DNA of 64,000 nucleotides. It comes from DASXMT01 sp963812965. Lineage in GTDB: Bacteria; Actinomycetota; Acidimicrobiia; Acidimicrobiales; RAAP-2. The notes beneath the pieces were generated by a model, which saw nothing but the letters and a program-made list of their open reading frames with translations, ran no database searches and was not told the DNA's origin. The first letter of the stretch is position 1. Each line of letters starts with the position of its first letter. The stretch spans positions 62,001 to 126,000 of the forward strand of contig CAWEXG010000006.1 in the NCBI GenBank assembly GCA_963812965.1, given 5' to 3'. Of this stretch, positions 39,126 to 48,065 are shown piece after piece. The translations under genes were made by a program, and so were the position numbers.

Positions 39126-39159
39126 CGCAACCAAATGTCAACCGCAACTATATGTCAAC
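39126..39159 (-). promoter_or_regulatory. Operator of the RES-Xre operon: two adjacent 17-bp direct repeats
   Basis: In the sense direction GTTGACATATAGTTGCG is followed directly by GTTGACATTTGGTTGCG (15 of 17 identical). Each includes a TTGACA -35-like hexamer. Position 14 bp upstream of the antitoxin ATG fits an autoregulatory promoter. Confidence 0.6.
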
Positions 39160-39230
39160 TACCGGGGGCCGTGGCCGGGGGTGCAGGCGAGCCCGGCGTC
39201 CCTGTCTGCTGGACCCGTCCGCTGAACCTC

Positions 39231-40337
39231 TCAGAAGGTGAGCACCCCTCGGGCCAGTTTGCCGGCCTCCATGTCCTCCACGATCTCCCGGAACCCCTCG
39301 AGCGGACGGGTCTCGGTGACCAGCTCGTCGAGCATGAGATCACCGGCGAGATAGAGGTCCACCATGAGCGGGATGTCGTGGTGGGGCCGGGACGAACCGT
39401 ACCGGCATCCGAGCAGACCGCGATCGACATAGGCGAGGGCGTTGACGTCGACCGCCACCTCGGTACCTTGGGGCGGAATACCGATGGCCAGGGCGTTGCC
39501 ACCCCAGTCCAGACAGTCGAGAGCGTTCCGGAGCACCGCCGGATGGCCCACGCAGTCGAAGGACCAGTTCACTCCCCCGGTCCACCCCAGACCCCCGCTC
39601 ACCCGGCTCGGGTCGGACGGGACGATCTTCCGGATGGCTGCCACCGCATCCTCCTTCGACGCGTCGACGAAGTGGGTGGCGCCGAACTGACGACCCAGGT
39701 CCTCCTTCGAGGCCAGGGTGTCCACGCCGATGATCCGACTGGCGCCCGAGAGCCGGAGCCCCTGGATCACGTTGAGCCCGACACCACCGACTCCGAAGAC
39801 GGCGGCCGTCTCCCCGGTCTGCACCTTGGCCCGGTTGAGGACCGAACCGACCCCGGTGAGCACGCCGCATCCGATCAGACACGCCGAGGTCAGGGGGACC
39901 TCTTTCGAGATCTTGACCGCCTGGACCTCCTTGACGATGGTCTGCTCGGTGAACACCGACGTGCCGGCGAAGTTCGACGCCGGCTCACCCTTGAAGGTGA
40001 ACGGCGTGGACACGTTGCCCAGGGTCTTGATGCACCACGTGGGGTGACCGGTGGAGCACGCCCGGCACGTGCCGCAGCTGGCCAGGGTGGCGATCACCAC
40101 GTGGTCGCCGGGCTTCACCGACGTGACCTCGGAGCCGACCGCATCGACCACGCCGGCGCCCTCATGGCCAAGCACGGACGGTGCCTTCCACGGGATGGTG
40201 CCGTTGATCACCGACAGATCGCTGTGGCACACACCGGCGGCGCCGAGCGTCACACGCACCTCGGTGGGACCGGGATCGGCCACCTCCAGCTCGCTGGTGA
40301 CCTCTACGTCGTTTCCGGTATAGACGATGCCTCGCAC
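39231..40337 (-). CDS. Zinc-dependent alcohol dehydrogenase (NDMA-dependent type)
   Basis: The 368-residue medium-chain dehydrogenase has the catalytic-zinc region GVCHSDLSVINGTIP and GHEGAGVVDAVG, four structural-zinc cysteines in CGTCRACSTGHPTWC, and the nucleotide-binding VFGVGGVGLNVIQG. It resembles class III-like, NDMA-dependent alcohol dehydrogenases of actinobacteria, which carry tightly bound NAD. It is the last gene of the fadE30-ipdF-fadD3 strand, separated from fadD3 by about 170 bp of repeat-containing spacer. It may oxidise an alcohol intermediate of the same pathway. Confidence 0.88.
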   Translation of the reverse strand: MRGIVYTGNDVEVTSELEVADPGPTEVRVTLGAAGVCHSDLSVINGTIPWKAPSVLGHEGAGVVDAVGSEVTSVKPGDHVVIATLASCGTCRACSTGHPTWCIKTLGNVSTPFTFKGEPASNFAGTSVFTEQTIVKEVQAVKISKEVPLTSACLIGCGVLTGVGSVLNRAKVQTGETAAVFGVGGVGLNVIQGLRLSGASRIIGVDTLASKEDLGRQFGATHFVDASKEDAVAAIRKIVPSDPSRVSGGLGWTGGVNWSFDCVGHPAVLRNALDCLDWGGNALAIGIPPQGTEVAVDVNALAYVDRGLLGCRYGSSRPHHDIPLMVDLYLAGDLMLDELVTETRPLEGFREIVEDMEAGKLARGVLTF

Positions 40338-40504
40338 GGCACGCTCCCCTCGTTGTTGCTCTCGTTAGTTGTTATTTCTCGTTCGTTGTTGTCTCGACGG
40401 CTCTACTTCTTCCAACCGGCCGTCGTCCGGGTACTTCGGTATCTCGGGTGCTTCGACCGACGATTGGCCGGATACTGCCTGACGATCGAGCACTGGCTAA
40501 CCGG

Positions 40505-42184
40505 CTAACCGGCGGCGAACCTGGCCCGCAGCTCCGGCTTGACGACCTTACCGATAGCGTTGCGCGGTAACGAATCGGTCACCTGGACGAGGCGTGGCAC
40601 CTTGTAGTTGGCCAGCCGCTCTTTCGCCCACACTGGGAGCTCGTGTACCAACTCGTCCGCCGAGGCTCCTCGAGCCAGGACGACCACAGCGCAGCCGACC
40701 TCACCCATGAGCTCGTCGGGCACGCCGATCACCGCCACCTCGGCCACGCCGGGGTGCTGTCCCAGTACCTCCTCGATCTCTGCCGGGTACGCGTTGAAGC
40801 CGCCGGTGACGTACATATCCTTCAACCGGTCGGTGATGTCGATGTTCCCGTCCTCGTCCATGACCCCGATATCCCCGGTGCGCAGCCAGCCCTTGGTATC
40901 GATGGCCTCGATCGTCTCCTCCGGATCGTTCCAGTACCCGCGCATGACGTTGTACCCCCGCACCACGATCTCGCCCGCCTCACCTCGGGGAAGCTCCTGG
41001 CCGGCAGCGTCGACCACCTGTACCTCCACCTCGGGGATAGCCCGGCCGGACGTGCCGGAGATGACCTCGGCCGAGTCGCCCTGCCGGCACATCGACACCG
41101 TCCCGGTGGCCTCGGTCAGTCCATAGGCGGTCAGCACGGTCTCGACTCCCAGCTCGGCCCAGAGGCGCTTCACCAGCTCGACCGGCACGGCAGCGGCGCC
41201 GGTGACCACCAAGCGCAGCGACGACAGGTCGAACCGGTCCCGATCCGGGTGGTCGAGGATGGCCTGGTAGATGGTCGGCGCCCCCGGGAGCACCGAGATG
41301 CGCTCCTCCCCGATCCGCCGCAGCACGCGCTCCACGTCGAACACCGGCTCGGGGACGATGGTGGCCCCGGCCATGAGACAGGCCAGGAGCCCGGCCTTAT
41401 AGCCAAAGGTATGGAAGAAAGGGTTGACGACCAGGTAACGGTCGCCCTCTCGCAGACCGACCACCTCGGCCCAGGTGGCGAACGTCCGCAAGGTCTGGCC
41501 GTGGGTGGTCATCACTCCCTTGGGGCGCCCGGTGGTGCCCGAGGTGAAGACCAGGTCGGAGAGATCGCCACTGGTGATCGAGGCGGTGCGGCCGGCGGCG
41601 ACATCGGGAGGGATCGAAGCACCTTCCCGAACGAAGACCGGCCACTCGACAACCTGGTCGCCTCGGGTTGTCGGGCGAGCGGCAGAGCCGTCCTCCCCCC
41701 GCAGGATGACCACACGCTCCAGGTCGGGCACCTTCTCGCCCCCGGCCACCGCCTCGGCCAGCATGGCCGGGTAGTCGATGCCGAGGAACCCCTGCACGGT
41801 GAAGAGGATGCGTGCTCCCGACGACTGCAGGATGTACGCCGCCTCGCTGCCCTTGTACCTGGTGTTGAGCGGGACCAGCAACGCGCCGGCGCCGACCGCG
41901 CCTAGCGCCGCGATCACCCACTCCGCACAGTTGGGCGCCCAGATGGCTACCCGGTCCCCGCGCTCGATCCCGTTGGCCAGGAGGGCCCGCGTGGCAGCAG
42001 CAACCTCTTCCGCCAGCTCGTCGAAGGTCAGCCGGGTCGTCGTCCCGTTGGGTCCGTTGGGGTCGACCAGGGCTTCCGCCTTGCCGAACCTGGCGGCGGC
42101 GTCCTCCACCAGACCGGGGATAGTTCCCCATTGGAGATCGCCGCGTGGATCGATGACATCTGACACGCCGTCAGAGTAGTGCAT
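40505..42184 (-). CDS. fadD3: Acyl-CoA ligase, FadD3-like (HIP-CoA ligase)
   Basis: The 559-residue ANL ligase is complete: LVFTSGTTGRPKGVMTTHGQ, VVTGAAAVPVELVKRL, TAYGLTEATGTVSMCRQGD, GWLRTGDIGVMDEDGNIDI and PRNAIGKVVKPEL with the C-terminal lysine. The AYGLTEATG..SMCRxGD wording and the neighbours ipdF and fadE30 point to FadD3. That enzyme in mycobacteria activates methylhexahydroindanone propionate (HIP, steroid rings C/D) with CoA. The start may be the ATG at 42184 or the GTG at VSDVIDPRG. A short duplicated CCGGTTAG spans its stop codon. Confidence 0.82.
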   Translation of the reverse strand: MHYSDGVSDVIDPRGDLQWGTIPGLVEDAAARFGKAEALVDPNGPNGTTTRLTFDELAEEVAAATRALLANGIERGDRVAIWAPNCAEWVIAALGAVGAGALLVPLNTRYKGSEAAYILQSSGARILFTVQGFLGIDYPAMLAEAVAGGEKVPDLERVVILRGEDGSAARPTTRGDQVVEWPVFVREGASIPPDVAAGRTASITSGDLSDLVFTSGTTGRPKGVMTTHGQTLRTFATWAEVVGLREGDRYLVVNPFFHTFGYKAGLLACLMAGATIVPEPVFDVERVLRRIGEERISVLPGAPTIYQAILDHPDRDRFDLSSLRLVVTGAAAVPVELVKRLWAELGVETVLTAYGLTEATGTVSMCRQGDSAEVISGTSGRAIPEVEVQVVDAAGQELPRGEAGEIVVRGYNVMRGYWNDPEETIEAIDTKGWLRTGDIGVMDEDGNIDITDRLKDMYVTGGFNAYPAEIEEVLGQHPGVAEVAVIGVPDELMGEVGCAVVVLARGASADELVHELPVWAKERLANYKVPRLVQVTDSLPRNAIGKVVKPELRARFAAG

Positions 42185-42199
42185 CCCTCATCGCTCGCC

Positions 42200-42280
42200 T
42201 CAGGGGTGCTGGCTGGTCGTCTTAGGGGTGCCGGCTGGTCGCCTCAGGGGTGCTGGCTGTCTGTCTCAGGGGTGCTGGCT
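42200..42280 (-). repeat. 22-bp tandem repeat of the ipdF 3' end, including the stop codon
   Basis: The last codons of ipdF (AGCCAGCACCCCTGA) are repeated with a 22-bp period at 42266-42280, 42244-42258, 42222-42236 and 42200-42214. Each unit carries a TGA or TAA at the same place. Confidence 0.85.
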
Positions 42281-43147
42281 GCTGACCGAGACGACCTCGC
42301 CGGTCATGAAGGTGGCGTACTCGCTGGCCAGAAAGACGATCACGTTGGCGACCTCCCACACCTCCGCTCCCCGACCGAACACCTCTCTGCGACGGAGCTC
42401 GTCGAGCTCGTCGTCGGCCATCACTTTGTTGAGGAACGGATGCAGCGCCAGGCTGGGTGAGACAGCGTTGATCCGCACGTTATGGGGAGCCGCTTCCACC
42501 GCACTGCACCGGGTCAGCGCCATCACCCCGGCCTTGGCTGCGGCGTAGTGGGCCTGACCGGCCTGGGCCCGCCAGCCGAGGACCGAGGCGTTGTTGACGA
42601 TCACTCCTCCACCCAGCGCGTACAGGTGGCGCAGGGCGGCGCGGGTGCAGCGGAAGGTCCCGCTCAGGGTGATGTCCAGTACCAGCGACCACTGCTCGTC
42701 GGTCATGTCGACGACGTCGACCTGGCCCCCCAGCCCGGCGTTGTTCACGGCCACGTCGAAACGTCCGTGCGCTTCGACAGCGGCGTCGTAGAGGTGCCGG
42801 ACCTGGGCATCGTCGGTCACGTCGCACCGAATGGCCAACGGTCGGGTACCGGCCAGCTCGGCCAGGGCGTCCGCCGCCTCACCCAGGCGTCGCTCATGAG
42901 CGTCGGAGACCACGACGGTGGCGCCCTCTTCGACGCAGCGCTTGGCGGTGGCGAACCCGATACCGGTGCCGGCGGCGGCGGTTACCACCACGATCTTCCC
43001 CTCTAAAAGCCCGTGACCAGGAGGAGGAGTGGGTGCAGCCGGGGGCGGGGGGGGCGAGCCGCCGACAACGCCACCTCCCCCGGTGGCCCCGTCAGTGCCT
43101 CCGTTGGTGGCCGAGTTGGTGGCCCCGTTGGTGGCCGCATCGGTCAT
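42266..43147 (-). CDS. ipdF: SDR dehydrogenase, IpdF-like (HIP degradation)
   Basis: The 293-residue SDR contains VVVTAAAGTGIGFATAKRCV (Rossmann TAAAGTGIG instead of the usual TGxxxGIG), VNNAGLGGQVDVVDMTDEQW, IVNNASVLGWRAQAGQAHYA (Ser of the catalytic triad), HYAAAKAGVMALTRCSAVEA (Tyr, Lys) and the terminal EVVSVSSQHP. These wordings match mycobacterial IpdF (Rv3559c), which is proposed to oxidise a hydroxylated HIP-CoA intermediate. Compared with IpdF it has an extra low-complexity N-terminus of about 45 residues (TNGATNSATNGGTDG, then Pro-rich). It overlaps fadE30 by 4 bp (ATGA). Confidence 0.88.
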   Translation of the reverse strand: MTDAATNGATNSATNGGTDGATGGGGVVGGSPPPPPAAPTPPPGHGLLEGKIVVVTAAAGTGIGFATAKRCVEEGATVVVSDAHERRLGEAADALAELAGTRPLAIRCDVTDDAQVRHLYDAAVEAHGRFDVAVNNAGLGGQVDVVDMTDEQWSLVLDITLSGTFRCTRAALRHLYALGGGVIVNNASVLGWRAQAGQAHYAAAKAGVMALTRCSAVEAAPHNVRINAVSPSLALHPFLNKVMADDELDELRRREVFGRGAEVWEVANVIVFLASEYATFMTGEVVSVSSQHP

Positions 43148-44334
43148 CTGGACTCCCCTTTGGGCTCGGGCGGCAGTCCGAGGACTCGCTCGCCGATGAT
43201 GTTCTTCTGGATCTCGTTGGACCCGCCGTAGATGGTCTCGGACCGGCTGAAGAGGAAGGTCCGCTGCACGTCGCTCAGCTCGTAGGGGAACGCTTCGGTC
43301 ACCAGGGCCTGCGGGCCGATGACGTCCAGGGCCAGCTCACCCAGGGCCCGATGCCAGCTGGCCCAGTACAGCTTGATGATCGATGCCTCCGGTGGCGCCA
43401 CCGGACCGTCGATGTTGGACAGGCTTCGGAGGGTGTTGAACCGGAGGACTTCGAGCTCGGCGTAGGCGCGGGCCAACCGCTGGCGCATCACCGGGTCGGC
43501 AGCTCGGCCGTTCTCCCGGGCCACCTCGAACAGGTGGTCGAGCTCACGGCGAAAGGAGAGCTGGTGGCCGAGGAGTGCCACGCCCCGTTCGAAGGCCAGG
43601 GTGGCCAGCGCCACCTGCCAGCCCTGACCCACCTCGCCCACGACGTTGGCCTTGTTCGTGCGGGCTCCGTCGAAGAACACCTCGTTGAACTCCGAGGTCC
43701 GGGTGAGCTGGGTGATGGGGCGCACCTCCACTCCAGGCTGGTCCATGGGAACGAGAAGATACGAGAGACCCCGGTGCCGCACGGAGCCGGGCTCGGTCCG
43801 GCACACCACGAAGCACCAGTCCGACTGGTGGGCCAACGACGTCCACACCTTCTGGCCGGTGACCACCCACTCGTCACCGTCGAGAACGGCCTTGGTGGCC
43901 ACGTTGGCCAGGTCGCTCCCGGCGTTCGGCTCGGAGTAGCCCTGACACCACAGCTCCGTCCCGTTGCGGATGGCCGGGAGGAAACGCTCCTTCTGCTCAG
44001 GGGTCCCGTAGTGGATGATGGTCGGCCCGATCAGCCCCTCACCCATGATGCTGACACGACCCGGCGCCTTGGCCTTCACGTACTCCTCGTTGAAGATGAC
44101 CTGGTGGGCGATGGACGCCCCCCGTCCCCCGTACTCGATCGGCCACCCCAAACACGTCCATCCGGCGTCGGCCAGCACCTTCTCCCACGCCAGCCGGATC
44201 TCGAACCCGTAGGTCTCGTCGCCGGAGCCGCCCCGGCCCCCGAGCGCGGCGAACTCGCCGACGACGTTGTCGGTCAACCAGGTGCGGACTTCCTTGCGAA
44301 AGGCCTCGTCCTCGGGTCGGTCGCGCAGATCCAT
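43144..44334 (-). CDS. fadE30: Acyl-CoA dehydrogenase, FadE30-like
   Basis: The 396-residue dehydrogenase is full length, with GWTCLGWPIEYGGRGASIAH, CQGYSEPNAGSDLANVATKA, GQKVWTSLAHQSDWCFVV and SETIYGGSNEIQKNIIGERV. In mycobacteria the same order fadE30-ipdF with fadD3 lies in the KstR2 regulon, where FadE30 dehydrogenates the propionyl side chain of HIP-CoA derivatives. Overlap with ipdF shows co-transcription. Assignment rests on gene context plus family signature; no KstR2 consensus (AnCAAGnnCTTGnT) was found upstream. Confidence 0.83.
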   Translation of the reverse strand: MDLRDRPEDEAFRKEVRTWLTDNVVGEFAALGGRGGSGDETYGFEIRLAWEKVLADAGWTCLGWPIEYGGRGASIAHQVIFNEEYVKAKAPGRVSIMGEGLIGPTIIHYGTPEQKERFLPAIRNGTELWCQGYSEPNAGSDLANVATKAVLDGDEWVVTGQKVWTSLAHQSDWCFVVCRTEPGSVRHRGLSYLLVPMDQPGVEVRPITQLTRTSEFNEVFFDGARTNKANVVGEVGQGWQVALATLAFERGVALLGHQLSFRRELDHLFEVARENGRAADPVMRQRLARAYAELEVLRFNTLRSLSNIDGPVAPPEASIIKLYWASWHRALGELALDVIGPQALVTEAFPYELSDVQRTFLFSRSETIYGGSNEIQKNIIGERVLGLPPEPKGESR

Positions 44335-44351
44335 GACGGTCCTGTCCGGTA

Positions 44352-44377
44352 GACGGCGTCGTCGACACGACGCCGTC
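44352..44377. promoter_or_regulatory. Inverted repeat upstream of fadE30
   Basis: GACGGCGTCGT and ACGACGCCGTC are perfect 11-bp arms separated by CGAC, 18 bp before the fadE30 start. Could be an operator or a leader hairpin. Confidence 0.55.
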
Positions 44378-44539
44378 GAGGTGCAGGCGCGACGTTAGCA
44401 AACGCGCCTTTCCCCCTTTGAGGGCCTTCAGGGCCGGGACCGTATCGGGAACATACGTTGACCAGGAGAGGTTCATAGTGTGACCGGGTAGCGACCCCTC
44501 CCAACCAAGAGAGGTGTCGCCCACATTCAGGAGGGTCCC

Positions 44540-45055
44540 ATGAGCGATGCAGCCAACACGCCCGAGAAGGTCGTGCTCACCGACGAGGAGTGGCGGAAGA
44601 AGCTGTCGCCGGAGCGCTACGCCGTGCTGCGGGAGAAGGGCACCGAGCCGGCGTGGTCGGGCGAGCTGCTCCACGTCGAGGGTGACGGGATGTTCACCTG
44701 TGGCGGGTGCGGAGCGCCGCTCTTCCCCTCCGACACGAAGTTCGATTCCGGATCGGGATGGCCCAGCTTCTACCGTGCCCTCGATGCCGGGACCATCGAG
44801 GAGCACACCGACCGCAACTTCGGGATGAAGCGGACCGAGATCACCTGTGCCCGGTGCGGCGGCCATCTCGGTCACGTGTTCCCCGACGGACCCAACCCCA
44901 CCGGGCTCCGCTACTGCGTCAACTCGCTGTCCATCGAGTTCGAGCCGAAGGAGCCCGAGGGCGACAACCCGACCGTGCCCGAGGACCACAACCCGACCGT
45001 GCCCGAGGGCGACAACCCGACCGTGCCCAAGGACCACAACCCGACCGAACAGTGA
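44540..45055 (+). CDS. msrB: Peptide methionine-R-sulfoxide reductase MsrB with repeat tail
   Basis: The 171-residue product follows AGGAGGG. Residues about 1-140 are MsrB: two zinc CxxC pairs (CGGCGAPLF, CARCGGHLGHVF), SGWPSFY and the catalytic cysteine in GLRYCVNSLSIEF. It repairs methionine R-sulfoxide in oxidised proteins. The tail is unusual: about 30 residues of 8-residue repeats (EGDNPTVPEDHNPTV) encoded by four 24-bp units at 44954-45049. GH15 starts 26 bp downstream. Confidence 0.95.
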   Translation: MSDAANTPEKVVLTDEEWRKKLSPERYAVLREKGTEPAWSGELLHVEGDGMFTCGGCGAPLFPSDTKFDSGSGWPSFYRALDAGTIEEHTDRNFGMKRTEITCARCGGHLGHVFPDGPNPTGLRYCVNSLSIEFEPKEPEGDNPTVPEDHNPTVPEGDNPTVPKDHNPTEQ

Positions 45056-45080
45056 GGATTGGGACAAGATAAGGGCTGTC

Positions 45081-46931
45081 ATGCCCGACTTCCCTCCCAT
45101 CGCCGACTACGCGTTCCTCTCGGACTGTGAGACGAACGCGCTGGTGGCGGCAGACGGCAGGGTCGAATGGCTCTGCCTGCCTCGACCCGACTCGCCGAGC
45201 GTGTTCGGCTCGCTCCTCGACCGCTCGGCCGGGTCATTCCGCTTGGGCCCCGGCCACGTCGCCGTCCCCTCCCAACGCCGGTACCTGCCGGGGTCGATGG
45301 TCCTGGAGACGACCTGGCGTACAACGACAGGTTGGCTCGTCGTTCATGACGCCCTGGTCATGGGGGCGTGGTCGGGCAACTCACGCGACCACGCCTACCG
45401 CCGCCCGCCTGCCGACATCACCGCCCGAGGTGCCCTCGTCCGCATCGCCACCTGTATCGAAGGCCGGGTCGAGCTGGTCCTCGACTGCCTGCCGCTCTTC
45501 GACTACGGCCGAGTCGTGGGATCGTGGAACTACGAGCACGACGGGTACGAGACGGCATCCTGCGTCGCCGACGAGGGCGAGCTGAGCCTGACCCTCACCA
45601 GCAACCTTCGGCTGGAGTTGAGTGGCGCCCGAGCGGTGACCCGTACCGAGCTCCACGAGGGGGAGAGTCGCTTCGCCACCCTGTCCTGGGGGCAGAGCGC
45701 ATGGGGGCAAGACGGTGGCGACATGGCCGAGGAGGCCCGGGCCAGCGTGGAGGAGACCACCCGCTTCTGGCGCGACTGGCTACAACAAGCCAACCTCCCC
45801 GACCATCCGTGGCGCCCGTACCTGGAACGCAGCGCGCTCACCCTGAAGGGCCTCAGCTACGCCCCGAGCGGTGCCATCATGGCCGCGGCGACCACGTCCT
45901 TGCCGGAGGCGCCAGGTGGGGAACGGAACTGGGACTACCGCTTCACCTGGATCCGAGACTCGGCGTTCATCCTCCGAGCCCTGTTCGAGCTCGGCTTCGA
46001 CTGGGAAGCGTTCCAGTACTACGCCTTCTTGATCGATGCGGTGGCCGCGGGCCCACTGCAGATCATGTACGGCATCGATGGCGAGCGCGAGCTACCCGAG
46101 CACACCCTGGACCACCTGTCGGGGTACGACGGTGCCCGCCCGGTCAGGGTCGGGAACAGCGCCTACGACCAGAAGCAGCACGACGTGTGGGGAATGGTCA
46201 TGGACTCGGCGGCCACCCATGTGGCGAACGCCAGCCAGCTGGGACCTGTGGCCTGGCAACTGATGATCACAGTGGTCGAGAACGCCATCAGCGTCTGGAA
46301 CGAGCCGGATCGTGGCATCTGGGAAGTGCGGGGCGAGCCGCAGCACTTCACGTCCTCGAAAGTGATGTGCTGGGTGGCGATCGACCGTGGGGTGAAGCTG
46401 GCCAAGACCCGCGGCGCCGACGAGCTCGTCGATCGGTGGCGCCAGACGGCAGACGCCATCCACGCCGACATCTGCGCCAAGGGCACGGACAAGCGGGGCG
46501 TCTTCGTCCAGCGGTACGGTTCCTCCGCGCTCGACGCGTCCGTCCTCCTCGTCCTGCTCATGGGCTTCCTTCCCCCCGACGACGAACGGGTGAGGTCCAC
46601 CGTGTTGGCCATCGCCGACGAGCTGACCGCAGACGGTCTCGTCCTCCGCTATCGCACCGACGAGACCGACGACGGCCTGGCCGGCGAGGAAGGGTCGTTC
46701 ACCATCTGCTCCTTCTGGCTGGTCTCCGCCTTGGCGCTCATCGGGGAGACGGAGCGGGCGCATGCGCTGTGCGAGAAGCTGCTGTCCTTCGCCAGCCCGC
46801 TCCACCTCTACGCCGAAGAGATCGAGGCGTCGAGCGGCAGGCATCTGGGGAACTTCCCCCAGGCCTTCACCCACCTGGCCCTCATCGACGCGGTGACCCG
46901 GGTCATCGAGAGCGAGAACCGGGCCGGCTGA
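45081..46931 (+). CDS. GH15 family glycosidase (trehalase/glucoamylase-like)
   Basis: The 616-residue product starts at the ATG at 45081 (MPDFPPIADYAFLSDCETNA, then LVAADGRVEWLCLPRPDSPS), the N-terminal beta-sandwich typical of bacterial GH15 proteins. The (alpha/alpha)6 barrel has NWDYRFTWIRDSAFILRAL (acid Glu/Asp region) and EEGSFTICSFWLVSALALIG (catalytic base Glu). Mycobacterial homologues hydrolyse trehalose; others act on alpha-glucans. No signal peptide, so cytoplasmic. The last 21 bp are duplicated immediately downstream. Confidence 0.9.
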   Translation: MPDFPPIADYAFLSDCETNALVAADGRVEWLCLPRPDSPSVFGSLLDRSAGSFRLGPGHVAVPSQRRYLPGSMVLETTWRTTTGWLVVHDALVMGAWSGNSRDHAYRRPPADITARGALVRIATCIEGRVELVLDCLPLFDYGRVVGSWNYEHDGYETASCVADEGELSLTLTSNLRLELSGARAVTRTELHEGESRFATLSWGQSAWGQDGGDMAEEARASVEETTRFWRDWLQQANLPDHPWRPYLERSALTLKGLSYAPSGAIMAAATTSLPEAPGGERNWDYRFTWIRDSAFILRALFELGFDWEAFQYYAFLIDAVAAGPLQIMYGIDGERELPEHTLDHLSGYDGARPVRVGNSAYDQKQHDVWGMVMDSAATHVANASQLGPVAWQLMITVVENAISVWNEPDRGIWEVRGEPQHFTSSKVMCWVAIDRGVKLAKTRGADELVDRWRQTADAIHADICAKGTDKRGVFVQRYGSSALDASVLLVLLMGFLPPDDERVRSTVLAIADELTADGLVLRYRTDETDDGLAGEEGSFTICSFWLVSALALIGETERAHALCEKLLSFASPLHLYAEEIEASSGRHLGNFPQAFTHLALIDAVTRVIESENRAG

Positions 46932-46954
46932 GAAGCGAGAACCGGGCCGGCTGA
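46911..46954 (+). repeat. Tandem duplication of the GH15 3' end with its stop codon
   Basis: AGCGAGAACCGGGCCGGCTGA at 46911-46931 recurs at 46934-46954, period 23 bp. The first copy encodes the authentic SENRAG-stop. Confidence 0.9.
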
Positions 46955-46984
46955 GGACGGGGGTGTCCTGGCGCAGCCTGGTCA

Positions 46985-47270
46985 GGACAGCCGGGGAGGC
47001 AGGGGTGCCGGGCACGGGTCCGTCGACGACCTTCGTGACGCGACGTGAAGCGCTACGCCACGCAACGGCTCGTTCGGACAGTCGGGATTCGAGCAGCGCG
47101 AACAGTCCGGCCAGCGCTTCCGCCTCGCTGACGCTGCCGGTCCTCAGTAACACCCGGTCGGCGTCGGCCAGCGCTTGGCAGGCGCCGAACACCTCTTCTT
47201 TGGACAGCACCACCGACTCCCCGAAGCGGAGGCGGGCCGGGCCGACCTCACTTGGGCGTGCTGTTCCTGG
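46985..47270 (-). CDS. Possible small protein, unsupported ends
   Basis: On the minus strand a protein-like stretch, LRFGESVVLSKEEVFGACQA then LADADRVLLRTGSVSEAEAL and AGLFALLESRL, has the amphipathic composition of a real small actinobacterial protein. No clear start or nearby stop exists: the frame runs on antisense into GH15, so a frameshift would be needed. Tandem GTGCTGTTCCTG-type repeats (about 47255-47310) lie at its 5' side. The rest of 46955-47597 shows no gene. Confidence 0.3.
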
Positions 47271-47597
47271 ATGTGCCGTACCTGAGGGTGCTGTTCCTGG
47301 GCGTGCTGTCAGTGCACGGCCTGCCGTGGGGGTCATCGTCATCGTTCTGCTCCTCATGCTCGCCGTCGTGCTCGGTCCAGAACACAACGCGGGGTCTGGC
47401 GAATAGGCAGGGCGGATCAGTGGCCGTTCATCTGGACAAGCAGCGGAGGACGGCTGGGGGGGTCGCTGCTCTTTCCCACGGTGGAACGGAAGGACCGGCT
47501 CGTCACCGGTGCCGTGCGAAGGAGCGACGCCGGGAGGGAGCAGCGTCGTGCCGGCAAGGCGGCGTCGGCTCGGTACCGGGCCTTCCGCTCACCGACC

Positions 47598-48065
47598 TCA
47601 GGCGTTAGCCGCCAACGCCTCGCTGTCAGGGACCCCCTCGCCGGAGGTCTCCTCGTCGGGAGTCTCATCGTCGGAGGTGGCGCCACCGTTGCCGATCGCC
47701 GCCGGATGGCGCTCCACTTTCTGGATGTCGGCAGTGGCGAAGCGGAGGCTGGGCCCGACCTCCTCGGCCACCACCTCCACCTTGGTCCGGCGATCGCCGT
47801 CCTCGGTCTCCCAGCTCCGCTGTTCGAGGCGGCCCGTGACCACCACCCGCATCCCCTTGGTCAACGACAGCGCCACGTTCTCAGCCAGCTCCCGCCAGCA
47901 CACCACATCGAAGAACGAGGTCGACTCCTCCCACTCCTTCGAGTCACGCTGCTGCCACCGCCGATTGACCGCCACTCCCAGGGTGGTGGTCGCCTGCCCT
48001 TCCCGGGTGTATCGGATCTCCGGGTCCCGGGTCAGGTTCCCGGTGATCGAGGTCGCTGTGGTCAT
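47598..48065 (-). CDS. ssb: Single-stranded DNA-binding protein
   Basis: The 155-residue product has a full OB fold: ITGNLTRDPEIRYTREGQAT, SFFDVVCWRELAENVALSLT and KGMRVVVTGRLEQRSWE. It binds ssDNA in replication and repair. The acidic tail (DDETPDEETSGEG) ends SEALAANA instead of the usual DDDIPF-type tip that recruits partners. It may therefore be a secondary SSB paralog; a 3' end change is also possible. Confidence 0.93.
   Translation of the reverse strand: MTTATSITGNLTRDPEIRYTREGQATTTLGVAVNRRWQQRDSKEWEESTSFFDVVCWRELAENVALSLTKGMRVVVTGRLEQRSWETEDGDRRTKVEVVAEEVGPSLRFATADIQKVERHPAAIGNGGATSDDETPDEETSGEGVPDSEALAANA

Noticed and set aside
46092..47387. 431-aa minus-strand frame spanning GH15 and the downstream gap
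   Set aside because: Most is antisense to GH15. Only about 46985-47270 looks protein-like and is listed with low confidence.
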